Position numbers and translations under genes: made by a program. From JBBDWJ01 sp963824095 (GTDB taxonomy: Bacteria; Acidobacteriota; Terriglobia; Bryobacterales; UBA6623), in NCBI GenBank assembly GCA_963824095.1, contig CAWGNS010000008.1, forward strand, positions 2,046,001-2,110,000: a stretch of DNA of 64,000 nt. Direction: 5' to 3'. Position 1 is the first letter of the stretch. Each line of letters starts with the position of its first letter. The notes under the pieces are model-generated. The model was not told the origin of the DNA. It searched no databases and saw only the letters and a program-made list of their open reading frames with translations. Below are positions 25,035 through 33,647 of the stretch, in pieces.

Positions 25035-27653
25035 TCAACCGCGGAACTGTTGGCGAAAGCGTTCGAGCGCCGGCTCGATGCGCTGGCGGCTGTCGAAGAA
25101 GCCGGACCACAGATCGCCGGCTTTCTTGAGCCGCTCGGGCATTGTGCCGATGGTGAAGCGCGAGGGCCGCAAGGAGCGCACCAGCTCGTTGCGGGCAATC
25201 GGAGCCGAAACCGAAGCGTCGGGATTGGGCCGCACGCAGTAGGGCGAGGCCAGCGGCTTGCCGTAGGCATTCTGGGAATAGTCGATGTAGATCAACCCCG
25301 AGCCGCGCTTGCCGGTAAGCCGCTCGAGCGTCACCCGGTCGGTCAGCTCGGCGGCGATCAGTCGGGCGACGATTTCGGCGAAGGTGCGTACCTGCTCGTA
25401 AACGTAATCGCGCTCGAGCGGCAGGTACATGTGCAGGCCCGAGGCCCCTGACGTCTTGAGAAACACCTGCAGGCCGATCGAGTCCAACACTTCCAGCACC
25501 CGCCGCGCCACGTCAACGACCGTTGAATACTCGGCGCCCTCAGTCGGGTCGAGATCAAAGAAAACGTAGTCGGGCCGCTCCAGTTCGTCAAAGCGGCTCG
25601 ACCAAGGGTGCTGCTCGATACAACCGAGGTTCGCCACGTAGAGCAGCCCGGAAAGATCGTTGGCCATCATGTAGCGGATATCGCGCTTGCGCTCTTCGGA
25701 GCGAATGCCGACGGTATCGACCCAGGGCGGGGTCTCATCGGCGGCCTCCTTCTGGTAGAACGACTTGCCGTGGATGCCATTGGGGAAGCGATTGAGCACC
25801 AGCGGCCGGTCTTTGAGGAACGGCAGTAGATAGTCGGCGACGCGGTAATAGTGCGCCAGCAGATGCCTTTTGGTGAGGCCCGCTTCGGGGAAATAAACCT
25901 TGTTGAGATTGCTGAGCCGTTGCGCCTTGCCGTCAAGTTCAATCAGCACATTGTCGGCGCGGCCCCCGGTCAGCTCGGTCTCGATCGCATGCCGCGTCGA
26001 GAGCACCGGGTGGCTGGCCACGGCCGCGGTCACCGTGACCGGCGGCGGGCCGGGAATCTCGCCCGCTAGGCGGCACTCGGACGCATCGATGTCGCGCCGC
26101 AGCCCCAGGTAGACGGGATGCCGCAGGTGATGTTCGCGCGTGAACTCGCGAAACCGCACGCGAGCCACCAGCTTCGGCTTGACCCAGGTGGCGGCCTCTT
26201 TCGTTTGCGGATCTTCGAGGAAAGGGCGCACCCGGGTTTCCAGCGGCTTCATCTCGGCGGCCAGATTGTCGAGGATTCGCTCGTCGAACCCGGTGCCGAC
26301 GCCGCCGATATAGTGGAGCCGTTTCTCGTCGTCGTAGAGCCCCACCAGGATTGCGCCCAGATGCGAGCGGCCGCCGCGCGGCGCCGTATAGCCTCCGATG
26401 ACCGCATCGACCTCGCGGTTGATCTTGAGCTTCACCCAGTTGGTCGATCGCCCCTCCGCGTAGGAGCTGTACATCTGCTTGCCGATGATGCCTTCGGCGC
26501 CGTGCTCGCGCGCCAGCTCGAAGAGATCCTCGCCCTGCGCCAGCACGTGGTCGGAATAACGCAAGGGCGGCTTGGGTTCGAGAATCCTTTTCAATAGCCG
26601 CTTGCGCTCGATCAGCGGCGCCGCGCGCAGGTCGTAGCCGTCGCAGTAGAGCACGTCGAACAGGTAAAACGTGACCGGAGCCGCCGCGATTTGCGCCGGC
26701 GAGGGCCGCGCCACGTTCATGCGCGATTGCATGCGCTCGAAGTCGGAGCGGCCCTGTTCGTCGAGCACCACGAGCTCGCCGTCAAGGAGGGCTTGCTTGG
26801 CCCGGATCGAGTTCGGCAGCGACATCAGTTCGGGATATTGGGAAGTGGCGTCGCGGCCGGCGCGCGACTCGATGCGCAGCCGCCCGCCGTCGACCCAGGC
26901 CAGCGCGCGCATGCCGTCCCACTTCAGCTCGAACAGCCAGTCCTCACGCGAAAACGGCTTCTCCAACAGAGTTGCCAGCATCGGGCGCGCCTTGGCGGGC
27001 AACCTGGCGGCAACGGCCCCCTCCAGATCCGCCGGCGAAAGGGTCTCCGTCGACTGGCCGGGCGGCAGATCCTGGCGAACCTCTTCGAGCGTGCGTCCGG
27101 TCACCGCCGATTCCGGATAGGCCTCGACATCCCAATCGGGCGTGGCGTATTCGTCGCGATGCTTGATCAGCAGCCAGTCGTTGCCCTTGGAGCCCTTTTT
27201 CGGCTTCAGACGCACCAGCACGAAGCTGCCGTGCAGTTTTTGCCCTTCCAGGCGGAACTTCAGCTCGCCGCGCTCCACCTGCTGGCCGGCAGGCAGGCCA
27301 TCTTCCAGGCGATAGAGGCCGGTGTCCCAGACGATCATCGTGCCCGCGCCGTAGTTGCCTTCGGGAATGACGGCCTCAAAGTCGAGGTACTTGAGCGGAT
27401 GATCCTCGGTCATCACGGCGAGGCGCTTTTCGGTGGGATCGAGCGTCGGGCCCTTGGGCACGGCCCAGCATTTGAGGGTGCCGTCGATTTCGAGCCGCAG
27501 ATCGTAGTGCAGGCGGCGCGCGGCGTGCTTTTGGACCACGAAACGGCCTTCCGCCTGCGCCTGGTCTCCGCCACGCGGTTGCGTTTGCTCGCTCCCGGTG
27601 GGCTCCGGCGTTTTCTCGAATTTTCGCTTGCGCTGGTATTCCTTGAGAGCCAT
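25035..27653 (-). CDS. ligD: ATP-dependent DNA ligase D (end-joining polymerase-ligase)
   Basis: 872 residues with all three LigD modules in the order phosphoesterase, ligase, polymerase. Phosphoesterase, about 30-165: FVVQKHAARRLHYDLRLE with the His/Asp/Arg site, and CWAVPKGPTLDP. Ligase, about 210-530: WLFELKWDGMRALAW (motif I lysine in LKWDG) and EGIIGKQMYSSYAEGRST. Polymerase, about 560-865: KVYFPEAGLTKRHLLAHYY, DYVFFDLDPTEGAEY (DxD metal pair in FDLDP) and ASGLHMYLPL. With Ku it processes, fills and seals double-strand breaks, favouring ribonucleotide insertion. The order differs from mycobacterial POL-PE-LIG and matches the Pseudomonas type. Ku lies 7 kb away on the opposite strand. The start has no good Shine-Dalgarno. 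Confidence 0.97.
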   Translation of the reverse strand: MALKEYQRKRKFEKTPEPTGSEQTQPRGGDQAQAEGRFVVQKHAARRLHYDLRLEIDGTLKCWAVPKGPTLDPTEKRLAVMTEDHPLKYLDFEAVIPEGNYGAGTMIVWDTGLYRLEDGLPAGQQVERGELKFRLEGQKLHGSFVLVRLKPKKGSKGNDWLLIKHRDEYATPDWDVEAYPESAVTGRTLEEVRQDLPPGQSTETLSPADLEGAVAARLPAKARPMLATLLEKPFSREDWLFELKWDGMRALAWVDGGRLRIESRAGRDATSQYPELMSLPNSIRAKQALLDGELVVLDEQGRSDFERMQSRMNVARPSPAQIAAAPVTFYLFDVLYCDGYDLRAAPLIERKRLLKRILEPKPPLRYSDHVLAQGEDLFELAREHGAEGIIGKQMYSSYAEGRSTNWVKLKINREVDAVIGGYTAPRGGRSHLGAILVGLYDDEKRLHYIGGVGTGFDERILDNLAAEMKPLETRVRPFLEDPQTKEAATWVKPKLVARVRFREFTREHHLRHPVYLGLRRDIDASECRLAGEIPGPPPVTVTAAVASHPVLSTRHAIETELTGGRADNVLIELDGKAQRLSNLNKVYFPEAGLTKRHLLAHYYRVADYLLPFLKDRPLVLNRFPNGIHGKSFYQKEAADETPPWVDTVGIRSEERKRDIRYMMANDLSGLLYVANLGCIEQHPWSSRFDELERPDYVFFDLDPTEGAEYSTVVDVARRVLEVLDSIGLQVFLKTSGASGLHMYLPLERDYVYEQVRTFAEIVARLIAAELTDRVTLERLTGKRGSGLIYIDYSQNAYGKPLASPYCVRPNPDASVSAPIARNELVRSLRPSRFTIGTMPERLKKAGDLWSGFFDSRQRIEPALERFRQQFRG

Positions 27654-27816
27654 CGGGAGGGCGCCGCCGGCCCCGTGAACGGCCCGCAAGGCGAACCGAA
27701 CCCAAGGCCCTGGGAATCCGCCTCATTGTAACCGCGAAAGCAGTGGCGTTGAGCCTCCGTGGCAGGGCGTACCGAGCGCGGTTGCCCGTTCTGCTACCCG
27801 CGTCGCGGCCTGGTGC

Positions 27817-28686
27817 CTATTGCCCGCCCTTTTTCCACGGGTTCTTTCCGGTTTTCTCGATGTACCGCTGACGGCCGATATTGTCGAGAAAGGGTAGAGC
27901 CGCCTGGGCAACCTCTTCGGCTCGCTCCCGGGGCACTACGACCACCCCGTCTCCGTCGGCCATCACGACGTCGCCGGGACGCACCAGCACCCCGCCAATC
28001 GTCACTGGACGATTCACCGATTCGAGCTCATTGCGTCCGGGCCGGATACCGCGCGCCAGCCTCCGGAAGTAGCAGGGAATCTTCTGATGAATGATCTCGT
28101 CGCTGTCCGCCAGGCCGCCGCTCGTCACCAGTCCGAGCATGCCGTGTTTCTGCCAGGATTGGATATTCGACGACCCGATGCTGCGCGACTCGCCATCCTC
28201 CATGGCGTCGATGACCAGGATCGAGCCGGGGAACAGTACATCCTGAAAGGCTTCCGAGGTGAGATGGCTGTACCAGCGGTCGATGGTTTCCTGGTCCATT
28301 CGCGGTTCGCGCTTGTTGGTCGGTACGTAGCGTGCCGTAACCGCGATACCGACCATGTGGTGCGTGAAGTTCTCGGTATCTTTCCACAGCGCGTGAATCT
28401 CGGGGTTAACGAGGCCGACGTCCTGAAGTCCCACGACGTCCATGCCGTCGGAAACATCCGCCACCCTCAGAAACTCATACATCGACAGGATTCTCTGGTT
28501 GTCCTCCTGGGAATACTCCTCGTAGGGGATGAACAGCTTGACCTTGTCGGGAATCCGCGTCTCCGCCTGCTGGGCGGCCTCGGCGACGAAGGGGCCGCCG
28601 AACCGGGGCTTCCCGGGGAAGACAAGCGCTGCCGCAACGAGCAGCAGACCGAGAGCAACTCTGTGGAATACGGATAGGGTTTTCAT
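27817..28686 (-). CDS. exported RraA/HMG-aldolase-fold protein
   Basis: 289 residues. A signal peptide (MKTLSVFHRVALGLLLVAAALVFPG) is followed by an RraA-like fold: LRVADVSDGMDVVGLQDVGLVN, VGIAVTARYVPTNKRE, PGSILVIDAMEDGESRSIGSSN, GLVTSGGLADSDEI and PGDVVMADGDGVVVVPRERAEEV. The conserved GDG/DxD region near the end is the aldolase Mg site; the G-G-x-R-D motif of typical RraA is altered to SGGLADSD. RraA-fold proteins are cytoplasmic aldolases or RNase E regulators, so an exported form is unusual and probably a secreted aldolase or a binding protein. ATG 28686 has AGGAGGTGCA before it. It is divergent from the LRR operon. Confidence 0.8.
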   Translation of the reverse strand: MKTLSVFHRVALGLLLVAAALVFPGKPRFGGPFVAEAAQQAETRIPDKVKLFIPYEEYSQEDNQRILSMYEFLRVADVSDGMDVVGLQDVGLVNPEIHALWKDTENFTHHMVGIAVTARYVPTNKREPRMDQETIDRWYSHLTSEAFQDVLFPGSILVIDAMEDGESRSIGSSNIQSWQKHGMLGLVTSGGLADSDEIIHQKIPCYFRRLARGIRPGRNELESVNRPVTIGGVLVRPGDVVMADGDGVVVVPRERAEEVAQAALPFLDNIGRQRYIEKTGKNPWKKGGQ

Positions 28687-28874
28687 TGCACCTCCTGGGC
28701 TGTTGGTTTCGGCGCGGATGGTTTGTCGGGTAGCCACAGCCGCCGCCGTTCCTCTGGGGGGCCGACGAGCCAATCCTAGAACAAGACGTCCTGGCGCGAT
28801 GCCTTGGCCGGAAGAAATTTTCCGCGTTGCTACAATAGCGGCTAAGTCGAATTATGGCCTGTTCTGGAGGCAAC

Positions 28875-30918
28875 ATGTTCCTGGCTTCACGCATTTCCGG
28901 CCGCAAACGCCACGCCTCCCCGGTGGCGATTTTCCTGGTGCTGCTGCTGTTTCTGGCCGCCGGTCCGCGCTCTCTGTCGGCCGAACCGCTCGACCGCCAG
29001 GTTGCCGAGTGGGTGCTGCTGATGGGCGGCACGGTGCGGGTGGTGGGCGTGAAGGACCGCATCCAGGACGTGACCGCACTGCCGGACACTGATTTCCAAC
29101 TGGAGCTGGTGGACCTGGTCGGGACCAATATCCTGCCGCCGGATCTGGCGCGGCTGGTGGGGCTCAAGAAGCTGCGGGTGCTCAACCTGCCCGGGCCGAT
29201 GTGGAATCCGCTGTCGGGAGCCCGCATCAACTACAGCCGCGATTTAAGGCGCATTTCGGGAATTTCGACCCTGGAGCAACTGACCGTCAGCTACAGCTTC
29301 CTGGACTACATCAAGTTTTACGACGAGGGCATCGAAGAAATCGCGCCGCTGACCAACCTCAAAGTCCTGAGCCTGGAGAGCACCAAGGTGCAAGGCCATT
29401 TCCTGGCGCCGTTCACCAAGCTGCAATCTCTCGATTTGATGTACGACCCCGTTGACGACGAGGCGCTGCGCCAGTTGGAAGGCATGACCGACATGCGGCG
29501 GCTGCTGTTGCGCGACACGTTGGTCACCGACGAGGGCCTGCGCTACCTCAGCCACCTCACCAAGATCGAACGGCTGGACCTGCAAGGCACGCGCATCACC
29601 GACGCCGGTGTGGCGCATCTGGCGGGCATGACGCATCTGAAACAGCTGAGCCTGCTTGGGCGCCGACATCACCGACGAAGGGCTCAAGTATCTGGCCGGC
29701 ATGAAGGAGCTCGAGGAGCTCGATCTCTACCGCACGAAAGTCACCAACCTCGGTGTCGCCTCGCTCAAGAGCCTGCCCAACCTGCGCCAGGTGGACCTGC
29801 GCTATACGCGAGCCACGCAGTCGGGCGTCGAGAACCTGCAGGCCGCGCTGCCCAACTGCGATGTGGCGTTCGTGGACTTTTCGGTGCGGCCCTCGGTGCC
29901 CAAGGGCGCCGACCGCCTGCTGGCCGGCAAGAGCGATGAGGCCGTGGCCGCGTGGGTGCGGACGCTGGGCGGCACCGCGGTCGTCGATGATGGCAAGCTG
30001 CGCGAGGTCTCGCTGGCCTCGACCAACGTCACCGACGAACTGTTGCAGAACCTCGAGGGCCTCCACGATCTCCGTAAGCTCGACCTCAAGGTCACCGAGA
30101 TCGGCGATCTGGGCATGGAGTATCTCTCCGGGCTGACAGGCCTCGAGGACCTCTCCTTGAGCGCCACCACGGTCTCTGACGCCGGTCTCAAGAATCTTGC
30201 CGGAATGACCGCCCTGCGCCGTCTCGAGCTCAACGACACGCTGGTCGAGGGACCCGGCCTCAAGAACCTGCAGGGCGCCACCGCGCTCGAACAATTGAGC
30301 CTGTCGAGCTCGCCGGTCGGCGATGAGGGCCTGGCGGAGTTGTCGGCGCTGACGTCGCTGCGCGATCTGTCACTGGCGTTCACCGACGTCACCGACGAGG
30401 GGCTGGCGCATTTGAAGACGCTGACCGGGTTGCAACGGCTCGACCTGGCCGGCACCGACATTCGAGACGCCGGGCTGGCCCAGCTCGCCGATCTCACCGG
30501 GCTGACGTCGCTGCTGCTCAGCTACACGCGCATCACCGAAGAAGGCCTGCCGAAACTGGCGGGCCTGACGAACCTGCGCGAGCTCGGCCTGCTGCGCACG
30601 CGGGTCACCGACAAGAGCATGGAGACGGTCGGGGGGTTCACTCAGCTCGAGGAATTGAACCTCGACTACACGGACGTGGGCGATGAAGGCCTGGCCAAGC
30701 TGGCCGCGCTGCACCATCTCGAACGGCTCAGCCTCGACAGCACCGCGGTCACGGACGCGGGCGTCAAAACGCTGTTGCAGCTTAACCAGCTCGAGAACCT
30801 GAACCTTTATCACACGTTCGTGAGCGAGAAAGGCCACGAGCAGTTGCAGGCCGCCCTGCCGCAGTGCGAGATCGTCTGGGACCCGCTATCGAGCGGTCCC
30901 ACGCGCCGCCGAGCGTAG
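28875..30918 (+). pseudogene. secreted leucine-rich-repeat protein, one coding frame broken by a single extra G
   Basis: Two overlapping open frames join into one 680-residue LRR protein if one G of the GGG at 29658-29660 is removed. Frame one runs from a signal peptide (residues about 18-40, VAIFLVLLLFLAAGPRSLSA) through LRRs to LAGMTHLKQLSLLG; frame two resumes ADITDEGLKYLAGMKELEELDL in the exact repeat register. Repeats are about 23-25 residues with L-x-x-L-x-L-x-x-T-x-I/V-T-D-x-G, repeated roughly twenty times, the bacterial exported LRR pattern. It is probably a surface or periplasmic ligand-binding protein. The break may be real decay, programmed slippage or a sequencing error. A second LRR gene follows after a repeat. 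ATG 28875 follows GGAGGCAAC. Confidence 0.8.
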
Positions 30919-30975
30919 CGTCTTGGTGCCGCGCCGGCGCCTTTGGCTTGGCCCGATAGAGGGCATCCCCGTAGC

Positions 30976-31003
30976 GCAGGGCTCGAAGAGACCTGCGGCA
31001 TTG
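30976..31003 (+). repeat. dispersed repeat, family C (first copy)
   Basis: GCAGGGCTCGAAGAG, one variable base, then CCTGCGGCATTG: identical to 53042-53069 apart from one A/G difference. The outer GCAGG/CCTGC can pair. It lies in the gap between the two LRR genes. Confidence 0.7.
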
Positions 31004-31047
31004 TTGCGGTTTGCCTGGCGGCTAACTGCCCGGTCAGGAGAAAAGCG

Positions 31048-32175
31048 ATGTTCCGGATCTTCACCAGCCTGGCTCTCTTCGCACTCGTCGCTCTCAGCGT
31101 CGCGCCGGCGCGCGCCGATCTGACCCAGGACGACGTCACCGCCTGGATCGAGTCGCTGGGCGGCAGCTACACCCGCAACGAGGCCGGCGACATCACCGCG
31201 GTCGATTTGCGAAACGCCTGGCTCACCGACGGCGACCTCGAAAAGCTGGCCTACCTGCCGAGCCTGGAAAGCATCAACCTCTCCTATACCAAGATCACCG
31301 ACGTCGCTCTCGAACACCTCATCCCCCTCAAAAACGTCAAAGACCTCAACCTCTACTACGCCGAGTACGTCACCGACAACGGCATCGCGCACCTGAAGAA
31401 CTGGAAAAACCTCGAGCATCTCAACGTGCGTGGAACCAAAGTCACCAGCGCCGTCTTCGAGCATGTTGCGGGCATGACGAAGCTTCAATCGCTCGATGTG
31501 GGCTTCAGCCGCGTCACCGACGACGGGTTTGAGCATCTGTCCGGGCTCGAAAAGCTCGAAAAACTGGCCTTCGGCGGCAACAAGATGAGCGGCGTGGCGC
31601 TGCCTCTGCTGAAGCTGCTGCCCGCATTGCGCGAACTGGATGTCAGCGGCGGACAACGCACCGATTCGGGCACCTGGAGCGTTTCGGTCACCGATTTCAA
31701 CCTCGACAACATCCTGCAGCTCGAGCAGCTCGAAGCGCTCAACCTGGGCGAGAGCGCCATCACCGACCGCGGCGTCTCCAGGCTGGCGCAGTTGAAGCAC
31801 CTGAAGGTCCTCGACCTGCGGCAGACCGCCGTCAGCAGCAAAGGCGTTGCCGCCCTGGCCGATCTGCCCGAACTGCGCCGCCTGAAACTGTGGCAGGATC
31901 AGCGCGTCGACGATTCCGCGGTACCTTCGTTTTTGAAGATGGCCAAGCTCGAAGTGCTCGAGATCCCCGAGACCGGCATCACCGGCGAAGGCCTGGCCGC
32001 GCTGCAAGGGATGAAGCAACTTAAGAGGTTGTACGTGGGGGGCTCGGCCGTGACGCAACAGCAGGTCGAGGCCTTTCGCCAGGCCCGCCCCGACTGCTTC
32101 GTCAGTTGGTGGGAAAAATTCGAAGTGCCGCCACGAATCGAAGACGACAAGGACAAGGACGAGAAGAAGCAGTAG
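31048..32175 (+). CDS. secreted leucine-rich-repeat protein
   Basis: 375 residues. A signal peptide (MFRIFTSLALFALVALSVAPARA) and about eleven LRRs follow, such as LAYLPSLESINLSYTKITD, LKNWKNLEHLNVRGTKVTS and LAQLKHLKVLDLRQTAVSS, with a tail FVSWWEKFEVPPRIEDDKDKDEKKQ ending in a charged run. The repeat consensus resembles the broken LRR gene just upstream, and both begin with a ligand-face motif (WIESLGGSYTRNEAGDITAV here, WVRTLGGTAVVDDGKL there), so they are probably paralogues. Probable surface or periplasmic binding protein; ligand unknown. The start is set by CAGGAG eight bases before ATG. Confidence 0.88.
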   Translation: MFRIFTSLALFALVALSVAPARADLTQDDVTAWIESLGGSYTRNEAGDITAVDLRNAWLTDGDLEKLAYLPSLESINLSYTKITDVALEHLIPLKNVKDLNLYYAEYVTDNGIAHLKNWKNLEHLNVRGTKVTSAVFEHVAGMTKLQSLDVGFSRVTDDGFEHLSGLEKLEKLAFGGNKMSGVALPLLKLLPALRELDVSGGQRTDSGTWSVSVTDFNLDNILQLEQLEALNLGESAITDRGVSRLAQLKHLKVLDLRQTAVSSKGVAALADLPELRRLKLWQDQRVDDSAVPSFLKMAKLEVLEIPETGITGEGLAALQGMKQLKRLYVGGSAVTQQQVEAFRQARPDCFVSWWEKFEVPPRIEDDKDKDEKKQ

Positions 32176-32176
32176 A

Positions 32177-32313
32177 GACAGGCGCTCCCGGCTGTCCGGC
32201 GCGTCGAAGACGCGGTGCTCGTCTCGTCGAAGACACACCGCTCCCTTAGGCCGCCGTCACTCCCAAGGTAGTTGGCACTACCAAGCTCGTTGGACAGACA
32301 CGATTGTCTGTCC
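32177..32313. repeat. cluster of four hairpins between convergent genes
   Basis: Four separate inverted repeats: GACAG/CTGTC at 32177-32196 (a family B-like unit), CGCGTC-GAA-GACGCG at 32200-32214, GGTAGT-TGGC-ACTACC at 32267-32282, and GGACAGACA-CGAT-TGTCTGTCC at 32292-32313 with a 9-bp stem. They fill most of the 152-nt space between the LRR stop and the DUF1552 stop, so they probably mark a bidirectional transcription end, although none has a T-run. Confidence 0.6.
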
Positions 32314-32327
32314 CACCCGCCGTCCCA

Positions 32328-33645
32328 TCAAACAATATCGCTGAGCCGCTTGCTGCCCGAGGGGAACTCGCCGATCCGCGCTCCCATGACCTCTTCGCCG
32401 ATGGTCGTGTAGAGATCGCCGACGGTCCCGGCTTCCTTGGTGTGCATGCCGGTCTTCAGGCGGCCCACATGTCCGGCGACAATCATCGCCAGGCCGCTGT
32501 TCTTGTGGGCATTCGCCTCGGCGTGCTCGTGAACGAACAGCGCGCAGGTATGGTCGAGCAAGGTGCCGTCGCCTTCGGGAATCGACTTCAGCTTGGCCAG
32601 CAGATAGGCGAATTCCTCGACGTGCCAGCGGTTGATGTCCCGCAAAATGCGCTGCCCGTGGGGCGTTTCCACCTGCCCGTGCGTGTACTCGTGGTGCCGC
32701 TCGGCGGTGTAGCCCAGCCACGGAAACCGCGACAGCCCCTGGCACTTGGTCAGCATGTAGGAAGCGACCCGCGTTTGGCGCGAAGCCAGCGCATGCACCA
32801 AAAGGTCGCTTTGGAGCTTGGCGATGCGCGGCCAGTCTTTCAGATCGCCCCCTTCGGGCGGCCGCTCGACCACGCGCTTGTATTCGGGCGGCAGGCTGGC
32901 CACCGAACGCTCCAGGCTGCGCACCGACGACAGATATTCGTCGAGGCGATCCTGATCGGTGTGCCCCAGGCTCGTCTTGAGCGTCTTCGCCTCGCCGCTC
33001 ACCGCGTCGAGGATGCTTTTCTTGCGCTCGATCCAATACTCTTCCTTGGACCCGAACAGGCGGTCGAACAGGCGGTGCGGAATCATTTCCGGCGGCAGCG
33101 GACGGTCGCGCCCGGCCCAGCTCATGTTGCGCTGCACGCTCTCGCCGAACGACTCCTGGCAAACACCAATCTGCAGCGAGCGGAAGCGCGAGTTCTTGCC
33201 GATTTGCTGCGCGATCACCTGGTCGATCGACGGGCCTCCGGCCCCGCGGCCGGTGAACGCCTCGCCCGACATCAGCCCGCTCATCGATTTGGCGTGCCCA
33301 TTGCCCGGGCCGGGGATGCGCGCCGCCGGGTTATCGACGCCGCTGAGCACGTGAATATCCTTGCGATGTGCCGCCAGGGGCCGCAGGCACGGCGTCAGCT
33401 CGTAGTCGGCGCCTTCCTGGCGGGGAATCCAATACTTCTCGACGATCCCGTTGCCGTTGAACCACACGATGAAGCGCGACTCGATGGCGTCGGACCCGAA
33501 ATGCGCCGCCTCGGTTGCGGCGTAGGCCGTCCCGCTGGGATTGAACATCGCATCGAAGGCCGGCAGGCCGACGCGAATCATCGCGCCGGAAAGGCCTAAT
33601 GCCCCTCAGAAACGTTCGCCGTGAAAGCTCTTTTCGAAATGCCAT
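32328..33645 (-). pseudogene. DUF1552 exported protein, frame broken by one extra base in its Tat signal region
   Basis: ATG 33645 opens MAFRKELSRRTFLRGI, a twin-arginine signal (SRRTFLRG). The frame then goes wrong for about ten codons before AMIRVGLPAFDAMFNPSG resumes in another frame. Dropping one base at 33597 gives GI-GLSGAMIRVGLPAFDAMF, restoring a continuous 438-residue DUF1552 protein. The rest matches that family: RFIVWFNGNGIVEKYWIP, HVLSGVDNPAA, GHAKSMSGLMSGEAF, GGPSIDQVIA and LFVHEHAEANAHKNSGLAMIVAG. DUF1552 partners DUF1592 in exported, possibly cytochrome-linked complexes of Planctomycetes and Acidobacteria. It starts 2 nt after the DUF1592 stop, in operon. An internal ATG at 33581 would start the intact part without its signal. 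Confidence 0.8.
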
Positions 33646-33647
33646 GG

